From Streptomyces sp. ISL-98 (GTDB lineage: Bacteria; Actinomycetota; Actinomycetes; Streptomycetales; Streptomycetaceae), in the NCBI RefSeq assembly GCF_018614055.1, contig NZ_JAGGPB010000005.1, positions 1 to 64,000 of the forward strand: a stretch of 64,000 nt of DNA. Reading direction: 5' to 3'. Every line of letters starts with the position of its first letter. Positions within the stretch are counted from its first letter, which is position 1. Shown piece by piece: positions 24,603-33,122 of the stretch. The position numbers were made by a program, and so were the translations under genes. A model generated the notes under the pieces. It ran no database searches. It saw only the letters and a program-made list of their open reading frames with translations, and was not told where the DNA came from.

Positions 24603-26867
24603 TCACGCCGCCTTGAAGCCGCGCAGCCGCAGGGAGTTGCCGACGACGAAGACCGACGAGAACGCCATCGCCGCCCCCGCGATCATCGGGTTGAGCAGGC
24701 CGGATGCCGCGAGCGGCAGCGCCGCCACGTTGTAGGCGAAGGCCCAGAAGAGGTTCGACTTGATGGTGCCGAGCGTCTTGCGGGAGAGGCGGATCGCGTC
24801 GGCGGCGGCCAGCAGGTCGCCCCGTACGAGCGTCAGGTCGCCCGCCTCGATCGCGGCGTCCGTCCCCGTGCCCATGGCCAGGCCCAGGTCGGCCTGCGCG
24901 AGCGCCGCCGCGTCGTTGACGCCGTCGCCGACCATCGCGACGCTGCGGCCCTCCGCCTGGAGCTTCTTGACCACGTCGACCTTGTCCTGCGGCATGACCT
25001 CCGCGACGACCTCGTCGATGCCGACCTCGCGGGCCACCGACTGGGCGACGGCCTTGTTGTCGCCCGTCAGGAGGATCGGGGTGAGGCCCAGGGCGCGCAG
25101 CCTGCGTACCGCCTCCGCGCTGGTCTCCTTCACCGCGTCGGCGACCTCCAGGACCGCGCGCGCCTCGCCGTCCCAGGCCACCGCGATGGCTGTACGTCCG
25201 GCTGCTTCGGCCTCGGCCCTGGTGCGCTCCAGCTCGGCCGGCAGCTCCATCGCCCACTCCGTTAGCAGCTTCGAGCGCCCGACCAGGACGGCGTGCCCCT
25301 CGACGATGCCCTGGACACCGAGGCCCGGGACGTTCGCGAAGTCCTCGGGGGCGGGCAGGCCGCCCAGCTCGGCCGTGGCGCCGGCCGCCACCGCCCGGGC
25401 GACCGGGTGCTCGGACGCGTGCTCCAACGCACCTGCCAGGCGCAGGACTTCGGCGCGGTCCGTGCTGTCGGCGGTGTGGACGGCGAGCAGGGTCATACGG
25501 CCCGTGGTGACCGTGCCGGTCTTGTCGAGGACGATCGTGTCGGCCTTGCGGGTGTTCTCCAGGACTTCCGGGCCCTTGATCAGGATGCCGAGCTGCGCGC
25601 CACGGCCCGTACCGACCATGAGGGCGGTCGGAGTGGCCAGGCCCAGGGCGCACGGGCAGGCGATGATCAGTACGGCCACGGCGGCCGTGAAGGCGGCGGT
25701 CAGACCGGATCCGTTGCCGAGCCAGAAGCCGAGCGTGCCGAGCGCGAGGGTGATGACGACGGGCACGAAGACGGCGGAGATCTTGTCGGCGAGGCGCTGG
25801 GCGGCGGCCTTGCCGTTCTGGGCGTCCTCGACCAGCTTGGCCATCCTGGCCAGTTGGGTGTCGGCGCCGACCCGGGTGGCCTCGACGACCAGGCGGCCGC
25901 CGGCGTTCAGGGTCGCTCCGGTGACGGAGTCGCCGGGGCCGACCTCGACCGGGACGGACTCGCCGGTGAGCATGGCGGCGTCGACAGCGGAGGTGCCTTC
26001 GACGACCGTGCCGTCGGTGGCGATCTTTTCTCCCGGGCGTACGAGGAAATGGTCCCCGACCGCCAGGTCCGCGGTGGGGATGGTCTCCTCGCGGCCGTCC
26101 CGCACGACGGTGACACTCTTGGCGCCGAGTTCGAGGAGCGCCTTGAGGGCGGCGCCCGCCTTCCGCTTCGAGCGGGCCTCGAAGTAGCGCCCGGCCAGGA
26201 TGAACGCGGTGACTCCGGCGGCGGCTTCGAGATAGATGTTCCCGGCGCCGTCGCTGCGCGAGATCGTCAGCTCGAAGGGGTGGGTCATGCCGGGCGTTCC
26301 GGCCGTCCCGAAGAACAGTGCCCAGAGGGACCAGAGGAACGCCGCCGATGTCCCGACCGAGATCAGCGTGTCCATGGTGGCCGCGCCGTGCTTGGCGTTG
26401 GTCCAGGCGGCGCGGTGGAAGGGCCAGGCGGCGTACGTGACGACGGGCGCGGCGAGGGTGAGGGACAGCCACTGCCAGTACTGGATCTGGAGCGCCGGGA
26501 CCATCGCCATCGCGATGACGGGCACGGCGAGGAGGGTCGCGGCGATCAACCGCTGGCGGAGCGGCCGCAGTTCGTCGTGCGCGCTCTCCGTGTCCGACGG
26601 CCGCCCCTCCTGGGGCTCCGTGGGTGGCGGGGCGGGCTCCTTCGCGGTGTAGCCGGTGGCCTCCACGGTGGCGATCAGGTCCTGTACGGAGACGTCCTCG
26701 CCCCGGTAGCTGACCTTTGCCTTCTCGGTGGCGTAGTTGACGGTGGCTTCGACGCCGTCCATGCGGTTGAGCTTCTTCTCGATACGGGCGGCGCACGAGG
26801 CGCAGGTCATGCCTCCGATGGCCAGTTCGACCTCGGTGTGCGGTGTGGTGGTTGTGGTGGTGGGCAT
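24603..26867 (-). CDS. copA: Copper-translocating P1B-type ATPase CopA
   Basis: A 754-residue integral membrane pump that exports Cu(I). It has an N-terminal heavy-metal-associated domain with [15 protein letters not shown], a transmembrane CPC motif in [17 protein letters not shown], the phosphorylation site [11 protein letters not shown], the P1B signature His-Pro ([11 protein letters not shown]), and the hinge [14 protein letters not shown]. The ATG at 26867 follows GAGGAGCAGAC. The promoter region carries a CsoR-type palindrome (26899-26919), so copper induction through CsoR is expected; the csoR gene itself is not in the window. Divergent from it is a secreted His-rich protein gene, also with a CsoR site. 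Confidence 0.96.
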   Translation of the reverse strand: MPTTTTTTPHTEVELAIGGMTCASCAARIEKKLNRMDGVEATVNYATEKAKVSYRGEDVSVQDLIATVEATGYTAKEPAPPPTEPQEGRPSDTESAHDELRPLRQRLIAATLLAVPVIAMAMVPALQIQYWQWLSLTLAAPVVTYAAWPFHRAAWTNAKHGAATMDTLISVGTSAAFLWSLWALFFGTAGTPGMTHPFELTISRSDGAGNIYLEAAAGVTAFILAGRYFEARSKRKAGAALKALLELGAKSVTVVRDGREETIPTADLAVGDHFLVRPGEKIATDGTVVEGTSAVDAAMLTGESVPVEVGPGDSVTGATLNAGGRLVVEATRVGADTQLARMAKLVEDAQNGKAAAQRLADKISAVFVPVVITLALGTLGFWLGNGSGLTAAFTAAVAVLIIACPCALGLATPTALMVGTGRGAQLGILIKGPEVLENTRKADTIVLDKTGTVTTGRMTLLAVHTADSTDRAEVLRLAGALEHASEHPVARAVAAGATAELGGLPAPEDFANVPGLGVQGIVEGHAVLVGRSKLLTEWAMELPAELERTRAEAEAAGRTAIAVAWDGEARAVLEVADAVKETSAEAVRRLRALGLTPILLTGDNKAVAQSVAREVGIDEVVAEVMPQDKVDVVKKLQAEGRSVAMVGDGVNDAAALAQADLGLAMGTGTDAAIEAGDLTLVRGDLLAAADAIRLSRKTLGTIKSNLFWAFAYNVAALPLAASGLLNPMIAGAAMAFSSVFVVGNSLRLRGFKAA

Positions 26868-26898
26868 GTCTGCTCCTCGGCGGGGCGGTGGGCGGATG

Positions 26899-26919
26899 AA
26901 ATACCCCTAGGGGGTATTT
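26899..26919. promoter_or_regulatory. CsoR-type operator of copA
   Basis: AAATACCCCTAGGGGGTATTT, an almost perfect palindrome around CCCC-TA-GGGG, lies 32 bp before copA. It has the TACCCC / GGGGTA arms of CsoR sites described in Streptomyces. A degenerate third copy (TGTATACCCCCCGGG) starts at 26931. Confidence 0.85.
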
Positions 26920-26981
26920 ACCTCGGCTCATGTATACCCCCCGGGCCTATTTGATGCAAGGTGTTGAATCGGGTTGACGAG

Positions 26982-26998
26982 ATACCCCCTGGGGGTAT
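26982..26998. promoter_or_regulatory. CsoR-type operator of the secreted copper-linked gene
   Basis: ATACCCCCTGGGGGTAT is a 17-bp palindrome filling the spacer between TTGACG (26974-26979) and TATTGT (26996-27001). Repressor binding would occlude this core promoter. Confidence 0.82.
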
Positions 26999-27057
26999 TG
27001 TCGTACGAGTCGGGTCGACCACGTGGGTCGTCGCCCCATCGCTCCGAGGAGACCGTC

Positions 27058-27954
27058 ATGAACACCGGACTGAAGATCACCGCCTTCGCCGCCGCGCTCG
27101 CCGCCACCTTCGGCACGGCGTACGGAGTGGGAAAGGGCGTCGGCCCCGTCGTCGCGGACGAGCGCGAGGTCGCTTCGCCGCACGGCGAGCACGGTGGGGG
27201 CGGCGGGCATGGCGGGAAGGGTGAGCGCGGGGCGGCCGCCACCGCCCCCGGCGGGCTCCAGATCTCCGAGCGCGGCTACGCCCTCGATCTGGAGACTCCG
27301 CGTATCAAGGCCGGTGAACGTAGCGAGGTGCGCTTCTCCGTCCGGGACGGGAGCGGGCGCAAGGTCACCGCGTACCAGCGCGAGCACGGCAAGGAGCTGC
27401 ACTTCATCGTCGCCTCGCGCGATCTCATCGCCTACCGGCACCTGCATCCGGTCCGCGCAGCCGACGGCACGTGGTCCGTCCCCGTCGAGCTGCCCAAGGC
27501 GGGTGGCTACCGCGCCTTCGCCGACTTCAGGCCCGCGGGGAAGGGCGCGGAGGGGGTGACGCTCGGCGCCGACCTCGCCGTCTCCGGCGAGTACGCGCCT
27601 GCCGCGCTGCCGCCGGTCGAGGCGACCGCCGAAGTCGACGGCTACGAGGTCACCCTCGCCGGCGGGCTGCGTCCCGGCGTGGCGCGCGAGCTCAGGCTGA
27701 CCGTTGCCAAGGGTGGCAAGCCCGTCACCGACCTCCAGCCGTACCTCGGTGCGTACGGACACCTGGTCGCCCTGCGCTCCGGCGACCTCGCGTATCTGCA
27801 CGTCCACCCGAACGACGGGGGGCCGGGGCCCGAGGTGTCCTTCACCGCTACTGCGCCCAGCTCCGGTGCGTACCGGCTGTTCCTCGACTTCCGGCACGAG
27901 GGCAAGGTCCGTACCGCGGCCTTCACTGTCTCTGTGGGTGGCCACGCGCACTGA
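27058..27954 (+). CDS. Secreted copper-responsive protein with His-rich N-terminus
   Basis: A 298-residue exported protein. A signal peptide or anchor (about 1-24) is followed by a His/Gly-rich stretch (SPHGEHGGGGGHGGKGERG) likely to bind metal, and two related beta domains (about 65-180 and 185-298) holding LHFIVASRDLIAYRHLHP and HLVALRSGDLAYLHVHP, which line up as an internal duplication. The HxH pairs in both repeats could be copper ligands. The ATG follows GAGGAGACCGTC. Copper control is indicated by the operator at 26982 and by divergence from copA. It is most likely a periplasmic copper-binding or delivery protein; the exact role is unknown. Confidence 0.82.
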   Translation: MNTGLKITAFAAALAATFGTAYGVGKGVGPVVADEREVASPHGEHGGGGGHGGKGERGAAATAPGGLQISERGYALDLETPRIKAGERSEVRFSVRDGSGRKVTAYQREHGKELHFIVASRDLIAYRHLHPVRAADGTWSVPVELPKAGGYRAFADFRPAGKGAEGVTLGADLAVSGEYAPAALPPVEATAEVDGYEVTLAGGLRPGVARELRLTVAKGGKPVTDLQPYLGAYGHLVALRSGDLAYLHVHPNDGGPGPEVSFTATAPSSGAYRLFLDFRHEGKVRTAAFTVSVGGHAH

Positions 27955-28000
27955 TGCGATGCGCTGATGCGCGGGGCCGGTTGTTGCCCGTAGGGTGACT

Positions 28001-28016
28001 ATTGGACTAGACCTGT
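28001..28016. promoter_or_regulatory. dre-like site upstream of cutC
   Basis: ATTGGACTAGACCTGT matches 12 of 16 dre positions, including CTAGACC, and lies 30 bp upstream of the cutC start, where a repressor could act. Its GGACTAGACC core differs from the ideal GGTCTAGACC at one base. Confidence 0.45.
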
Positions 28017-28046
28017 AGTAGTCGCCGCCCGAAGGAATGGGGTCAC

Positions 28047-28757
28047 ATGAGCAAGCGTGCAGTCCTGGAGGTGATCGCCCTCGACGCGGAGGACGCGATC
28101 GCCGCCCAGACCGGAGGGGCGGACCGGCTCGAACTGGTCACGGACATCGCGGCGGACGGTCTCACCCCGTCCCGTGAGACCTTCCGCCGGATCCGCGCCT
28201 CCGTGGACATCCCGCTGCGCGTGATGCTCAGGGTTGCCGACGCCAGCCTTACGAATGAACGCAGCGCGGCGGGAGATGTCGATGTGCTCGTACGGAAGGC
28301 GCGGGAGCTGCGGGGCGAGGGCGCGGAGGAGTTCGTGCTCGGCTTCCTGGACGCGGACGGCAGCCCGGATCTCGTCGCCGTAGAGCGGCTGGTCGCGGAA
28401 CTGAACGGTTGCCACTGGACCTTCCACCGGGCGATCGACCGCGCCGCCGACCGCGACGCGCTGCGGAAGCAGCTCGCGGATCTGCCGGGGCTGGACACGT
28501 ACCTCACGGCGGGCTCGGCGGACGGGGTCGACGACGGCATGACGACGCTTGTGGCGGAGGCGGCGCGCAAGGGTGAGCCCGGGTACGAACCGCAGATGCT
28601 GGTGGGCGGAGGCTTGCGCCTCGACCACCTGCCGCGCCTGCTTGCCGCCGGTATCGACGCGTTCCACATCGGCGGGGCGGCGCGGCCGGGGGGATGGTCG
28701 GCGGGGGTCGATGCGGGGGCAGTGCGGGAGTGGCGGGCGGTGCTGGACGCGGGGTAG
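28047..28757 (+). CDS. cutC: CutC family protein (annotated copper homeostasis)
   Basis: A 236-residue TIM-barrel protein of the CutC family. Family features are GGADRLELVTDIAADGLTPS, VMLRVADASL, FVLGFLDADGSPD, WTFHRAIDRA and the C-terminal FHIGGAARP. CutC was named for copper tolerance in E. coli, but that role has been questioned and the biochemical function is unclear. It sits beside copper genes yet has no CsoR palindrome in its own promoter; instead a dre-like site suggests aminosugar control. The ATG at 28047 follows GAAGGAATGGGGTCAC. Confidence 0.92.
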   Translation: MSKRAVLEVIALDAEDAIAAQTGGADRLELVTDIAADGLTPSRETFRRIRASVDIPLRVMLRVADASLTNERSAAGDVDVLVRKARELRGEGAEEFVLGFLDADGSPDLVAVERLVAELNGCHWTFHRAIDRAADRDALRKQLADLPGLDTYLTAGSADGVDDGMTTLVAEAARKGEPGYEPQMLVGGGLRLDHLPRLLAAGIDAFHIGGAARPGGWSAGVDAGAVREWRAVLDAG

Positions 28758-28814
28758 GGGTTTCTTTCCCCACCCCGACCCTTCCCGAAGGACACGCCCG
28801 CCGCAGGCGCCCGC

Positions 28815-30920
28815 CTAGCCCAACTGAGTCGGCAGCGGTGCCGCGTGCAGCACCGTCAGGCCCGATACCGCGCGTGTCAGGGCGACGTACAGCCGGCGCA
28901 ACCCGGTCCGTTCGTCCGGTTCGCCGTCGACGACCGCCGCCGGCTCGTCCAGCACCACGTAGTCGTACTCCAGCCCCTTGGCGAGCGATGCCGGGACCAG
29001 CGTCAGCCGGGACTCGGCGGTCGTCTCCTCGCCGGGCGCGAGGTACGGCATCCCCGCCGCGGCCAGGGCCTCGGCGAGTGCCGGGATGCGGGCGTCGGCC
29101 GCGATCAGGCCGATGGAGCCCTCGTGGGCGAGGGATTCCGCGCAGGCCGCCACCGCCGCCGCGTCCAGCGCCTCGGAGGTGGCGGCGGCGTCGCCGGGCG
29201 TAGCGTCGCGGCCCACTGCCCGGATCTCCAGCGACCCCGGTGACTCACGTACCGACCGCACCTCCGCCAGGCCCGGCGACATGTGCGGCAGCAGCCGCGA
29301 CGCGTAGGCGATCACCTCGCGCGGTACGCGGAAGCCCGCCGTCAGTTCCTCCAGCAGCGCGTCCGGCTTGCCCAGGTGCGTCAGCGCGTCCGCCCAGCTC
29401 GCCGTCGCCCACGGCGTCGTGCCCTGCGCCAGGTCGCCCAGCACCGTCGCCGAACCCGTCGTACAGCGGCGGCCCACCGCGCGGTACTGCATGGGGGACA
29501 GGTCCTGCGCCTCGTCGAGGACCACATGGCCGAGGGAGTGCGTACGGGATACCAGGTCGGTCGCCTCGTCGATCAGCACCGCGTCCGCGGCCGACCACTT
29601 CGCGGACTTGACGCTCCGCGCGGGCTTGGCCCACAGGATCGTCTTCTGCTCGTCCCCCGTGAGGATGCCGTCCGCGTGCGCGGCCAGGAACTCCGCGTCC
29701 GCGAGCAGCCGCAGCACCAGCTTTGCGGGCTCGACGGGCGGCCAGACCGCCTTGACCACAGCCTTGACGGCCGCATTCCGGGCCACCGCGTCCTGCACCC
29801 GGTCGTCCGGCGCCTCCCCCGCCTGCTCCATCCGTACGAGAACGGCGTGCGCGATGCGCTGCGGAAGCGCCTCGCGGGCGGCGCCGTAACGGATGTCGCG
29901 GTCCAGCAACTCCTGGACCATTTCCTCCAGTTCGTACGCCGGTACGCGCCACCGCCGCGACCCGCGGACCACCACCAGCGGCTCGGCCGGCATCGTGACG
30001 TGCGAACGCAGTGCGCGGCGCAGCACCTCCGCCATGCGGGCGTCGCCCTTGACGACCGCGGCCGCCGCTTCGTCCTCGCCCCGTACCTCGACGTGCGCGA
30101 CCAGGTCGTCGACCGTCGCCTGCTTGACCTCCAGCTCGCCGAGGGCGGGCAGGACCTGCTCGATGTAGTGCAGGAAGGACTTGTTCGGCCCGATGACGAG
30201 CGTGCCGGTGCGGGCAAGCCGCTCGCGGTGCGCGTAGAGGAGGTACGCGACGCGGTGCAGGCCGACGGCGGTCTTGCCGGTGCCGGGGCCGCCCTGCACA
30301 CACACGGAACCGGTGAGGCCGGACCGTACGATCTCGTCCTGCTCGGGCTGGATCGTCGCGACGATGTCGCGCATCGGACCCACGCGCGGTCGCTCGATCT
30401 CGGCCTGGAGCAGCTTGCTGGTCTGCTCGGACTCCCGCGGATCGGTGAGGTGCTCGTCCTCGTACGCCGTGAGCTCTCCGCCCGTGTACCCGAAGCGGCG
30501 GCGCAGCCCGACGTCCATGGGGTCCTTCTTGGACGCCCGGTAGAAGGGCTGCGAGACGGGCGCGCGCCAGTCGATGACCATGGGGTCGCCGTCGGCGTTG
30601 TGGACGTGCCGCCGGCCGATGTAGAACTGCTCCCCCTCCGCGCCCTCCGCCCGGTCCGCGCCGACGCGCTGCAGGTAGTCGAGACGGCCGAAGAAGAGCG
30701 GGGTGTGGGCCAGATCGGCCAGCGCCTTGATGCGGTCCTCGATCTGCGCGGTGAGGACGACGGCGTTCACCCAGTTCGCGGTGACATCGCGGATGTCGAG
30801 GGACTGCACGTCCTCGCGCATGGCGCGGAGCGCGGCGCGCGAGGAGGTGAGGTGGTCGCGCTCACGGGCCAGTGGGTCGGTCGAGGGGGCGGATCTGGGG
30901 TCAGGGGTGTGCGCGGGCAC
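28815..30920 (-). CDS. HelD/HelR-like RNA polymerase-associated helicase
   Basis: A 701-residue superfamily 1 UvrD-like ATPase matching HelD proteins, which free stalled RNA polymerase and, in some actinomycetes (HelR), displace rifamycins. An N-terminal helical region (LARERDHLTSSRAALRAM) and the IDWRAPVSQPFYRA segment are typical. Walker A is GGPGTGKTAVGLHR, Walker B/DEAQ is VVLDEAQDLSPMQYRAVGRR, and the C-terminal motor domain has GLEYDYVVLDEPAAV. The GTG start follows GGAGG. I looked for a rifamycin-associated element in the 290-bp upstream region and saw none. That region holds only a short direct repeat of GAGTACGGGCGC near 31072. Confidence 0.88.
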   Translation of the reverse strand: MPAHTPDPRSAPSTDPLARERDHLTSSRAALRAMREDVQSLDIRDVTANWVNAVVLTAQIEDRIKALADLAHTPLFFGRLDYLQRVGADRAEGAEGEQFYIGRRHVHNADGDPMVIDWRAPVSQPFYRASKKDPMDVGLRRRFGYTGGELTAYEDEHLTDPRESEQTSKLLQAEIERPRVGPMRDIVATIQPEQDEIVRSGLTGSVCVQGGPGTGKTAVGLHRVAYLLYAHRERLARTGTLVIGPNKSFLHYIEQVLPALGELEVKQATVDDLVAHVEVRGEDEAAAAVVKGDARMAEVLRRALRSHVTMPAEPLVVVRGSRRWRVPAYELEEMVQELLDRDIRYGAAREALPQRIAHAVLVRMEQAGEAPDDRVQDAVARNAAVKAVVKAVWPPVEPAKLVLRLLADAEFLAAHADGILTGDEQKTILWAKPARSVKSAKWSAADAVLIDEATDLVSRTHSLGHVVLDEAQDLSPMQYRAVGRRCTTGSATVLGDLAQGTTPWATASWADALTHLGKPDALLEELTAGFRVPREVIAYASRLLPHMSPGLAEVRSVRESPGSLEIRAVGRDATPGDAAATSEALDAAAVAACAESLAHEGSIGLIAADARIPALAEALAAAGMPYLAPGEETTAESRLTLVPASLAKGLEYDYVVLDEPAAVVDGEPDERTGLRRLYVALTRAVSGLTVLHAAPLPTQLG

Positions 30921-31208
30921 GGTGTTGCCTCCGGCTGTACGCGGGCGATCACGGGGGTGGCTGCCGGCCGGTTTCCGTCCGGGCGGCGGCGCTCCACAGG
31001 GGGAGGCGGGGAGACCGGGGATTGTAGTTGCGCGGATGTGGCGCGGGCGAATGGTTTTTGTGGGGGGAGTACGGGCGCGAGTACGGGCGCCCGGTCCGCC
31101 TCGGGGAGGGACTCAGGGTTGGTGTCACCCCCCAGACATAGGCGGGTGGCGCGGAAGTTCAGACCGTGGGCCGATGTGCAGGGAATGTCCGAAATCCATC
31201 ATGGAGAC

Positions 31209-31412
31209 ATGAGTTCAGCAACCTTCGCCCCAGGCCCGTCCGTCCACCGCACCCGGCCCCTCGGGGCGACCGCCCTCGGCGCCGGTCACCCCGTCCACGT
31301 CATCGGCTCCGCGCTGCGCGCCGTCAGGGTTTTCACGGGCGCGGCGTTCAGCGTGGCCGTCCTCGGGGAGTACCGGGAGTACGGGGAGGAAGCGGGCGTA
31401 AAGCTCCGTTGA
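31209..31412 (+). CDS. Small conserved hypothetical protein
   Basis: A 67-residue protein starting MSSATFAPGPSVHRTRPLG and continuing GSALRAVRVFTGAAFSVAVL. The ATG at 31209 follows GGAG at a short spacing. The middle segment is amphipathic or weakly hydrophobic and the tail (GEYREYGEEAGVKLR) is charged. It recalls short Streptomyces proteins with an ALRAVKVFAGAAF-type core, from memory only. No function is proposed. It lies alone between the HelD-like gene (divergent) and the GT87 gene (58 bp downstream). Confidence 0.55.
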   Translation: MSSATFAPGPSVHRTRPLGATALGAGHPVHVIGSALRAVRVFTGAAFSVAVLGEYREYGEEAGVKLR

Positions 31413-31469
31413 CGTCCGTTTGAGGTCCCGTTCTGATGCGCGGCGTGTCGATCCACTAGGGTCGCGGCC

Positions 31470-32678
31470 GTGGAAAACCGGAGCGCGACCCCTCGTTCAC
31501 TGATCGCCTCGGGCATTTTGCTCGCCGTATCGCTGGCCGCGCTGGCCTCGCTCTGCCTGGTCCAGCACATCCCCATGGCCGACACGCTCGTCTACCGGGC
31601 GGAAGGTGCGGCCGTCGCCAACGGCACCGATCTGTACGGCTTCACCGTCACCGAGTGGAAGCTGCCCGCCACCTATCCGCCGTTCGCCGCGATCCTCTTC
31701 GTGCCGACGACCTGGCTGCCCCTCGGCGCCCTCAAGGTCGCCTTCGCCGTGGGCAACGCGGCGCTCCTCGCCCTGCTGGTGCACCTCTCCTGCCGGTTCG
31801 CCGGGATCCCCGCCGGGCGCGCCCGGCCCGCTCTCGTCCTCGCGGGCACCGCCGTCGGCCTCTGGCTCGAACCCGTCTTCCAGACGATCCTTTTCGGACA
31901 GATCAACCTGGCTCTGGTCTGCCTCGTCCTGTGGGACCTCTCCCGCAGGGACGACGCCGTCGGCAAGGGCTTCGCTGTCGGCATCGCGGCCGGCATCAAG
32001 ATCACACCGGCCATCTTCATCGTCTACCTGCTGATCACCGGCCGCGTACGGGCCGGCCTCACCGCACTCGCCTCCCTCGTCGGCACGGTGCTGCTCGGCG
32101 CGCTCGTACTCCCGCACGCCAGCATCGACTTCTGGACCCGGCGGATCTTCGAGACCGGGCGGGTCGGCAAGGCGTGGATCGTCGACAACCAGTCGCTGCA
32201 GGGCCTCTTCGCGCGCGTACTGCACGATGCGGAGCCCGGGCTCATGTGGATGGTGCCTGCGGCGCTGGTCGGCCTCGCCGGGCTCTGGGTGGCACGCCGC
32301 TCCGGCCCGGTGTGGGGCGTACTGGTCACCGCGCTCACCGCGCTGCTGGTCTCGCCGATCAGCTGGTCCCACCACTGGGTGTGGTGCGTGCCGGTGGTGG
32401 CGGTGCTGATCGCGGAGAAGCGGGTGCGGCTTGCGGCGGTGGTGGGCGTGGCCTTCGCGGCGCGCACCATGTGGCTGCTGCCGCACGAGGGCGATCTCGA
32501 CCTGCGGTTTGCGTGGTGGCAGCAGGCGCTGGCTTCGCCTTATCCGCTGCTGGGGGTGGGGCTGGTGGCGTGGGTGGCGATGCGGGGCCGTGCGGGAGAT
32601 GACGGGCCTCGTGTGGAACTGCCGGGGCCGCGTGGTGAGTACGTGGCGGGTGTCGCGGGGCGGTCGCGGCGGGGGTGA
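31470..32678 (+). CDS. Polyprenol-phosphate mannose-type glycosyltransferase (GT87/DUF2029)
   Basis: A 402-residue polytopic membrane protein, GT-C fold, of the GT87 (PimE-like, DUF2029) group. About ten hydrophobic segments alternate with loops. A first-loop acidic motif reads PMADTLVYRAEG and is followed by ATYPPFAAILF, as in the family. Such enzymes add mannose (or another sugar) from a polyprenyl phosphate donor to lipids or cell-wall glycans outside the membrane. The GTG at 31470 lies 6 nt after TAGGGT, a plausible -10 hexamer, so the mRNA may be leaderless. Confidence 0.82.
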   Translation: MENRSATPRSLIASGILLAVSLAALASLCLVQHIPMADTLVYRAEGAAVANGTDLYGFTVTEWKLPATYPPFAAILFVPTTWLPLGALKVAFAVGNAALLALLVHLSCRFAGIPAGRARPALVLAGTAVGLWLEPVFQTILFGQINLALVCLVLWDLSRRDDAVGKGFAVGIAAGIKITPAIFIVYLLITGRVRAGLTALASLVGTVLLGALVLPHASIDFWTRRIFETGRVGKAWIVDNQSLQGLFARVLHDAEPGLMWMVPAALVGLAGLWVARRSGPVWGVLVTALTALLVSPISWSHHWVWCVPVVAVLIAEKRVRLAAVVGVAFAARTMWLLPHEGDLDLRFAWWQQALASPYPLLGVGLVAWVAMRGRAGDDGPRVELPGPRGEYVAGVAGRSRRG

Positions 32679-32749
32679 GTGGCGGCGTTCCCGGATTGAT
32701 GAGCATCCGTACTCAGGACTCCGCAGCCACGGCGCGCTTGAGTGGGCCT

Positions 32750-33088
32750 ATGACGACGAACGACGCGATCACGACCGACGCCCCGGCCGCCGCGCCCACG
32801 CCCGCCGCCCCCTCCGTCCGGTCCGCGAAGGACGTCCGTGTGGCGGCGGGCATCGGACTTGTGCTGCTGGTGGCCGACCTGGTGCTGTGCCTGGTGCTCA
32901 CGCTGGCCGACGCCATGCAGGGCAAGGGGATCGGCGGCCCGCTCATCGACGCCGGTTTCGCGGTGCTCTACCCGGCGGGGGTCGCGGGCCTGGCTGCCCT
33001 TTTCGCGCCGAAGAGCTGGCTCGTAAAGGCGCAGTACGTTCTGCTGGTCCTGGCGCCTCTGCTCATCCTTCTCGACGGCAGCTCCTAG
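32750..33088 (+). CDS. Small membrane protein, hypothetical
   Basis: A 112-residue protein with an Ala/Pro-rich N-terminus and three hydrophobic segments (VAAGIGLVLLVADLVLCLVL, LIDAGFAVLYPAGVAGLAAL and LKAQYVLLVLAPLLILL-like), ending at Gly-Ser-Ser. The ATG at 32750 is preferred; the frame is open to 32675 but that part overlaps the GT87 end. No known domain is recognised. A weak hairpin (about 33087-33121) separates it from the convergent XPB gene. Confidence 0.68.
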   Translation: MTTNDAITTDAPAAAPTPAAPSVRSAKDVRVAAGIGLVLLVADLVLCLVLTLADAMQGKGIGGPLIDAGFAVLYPAGVAGLAALFAPKSWLVKAQYVLLVLAPLLILLDGSS

Positions 33089-33122
33089 CGGCTGCTGCCC
33101 GGACCTTCTGGGCGGAGCAGCG

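Noticed and set aside
28780..28810. GGACACGCCC near 28790 as another MITE end
   Set aside because: It lacks the TA and the flanking bases of the terminus and has no partner repeat.
30921..31208. Rifamycin-associated element upstream of the HelD-like gene
   Set aside because: No GGGGCTT-AAGCCCC type palindrome was found here. Similar GGGGCAAGCCCC strings near 9820 belong to the intergenic inverted repeat.
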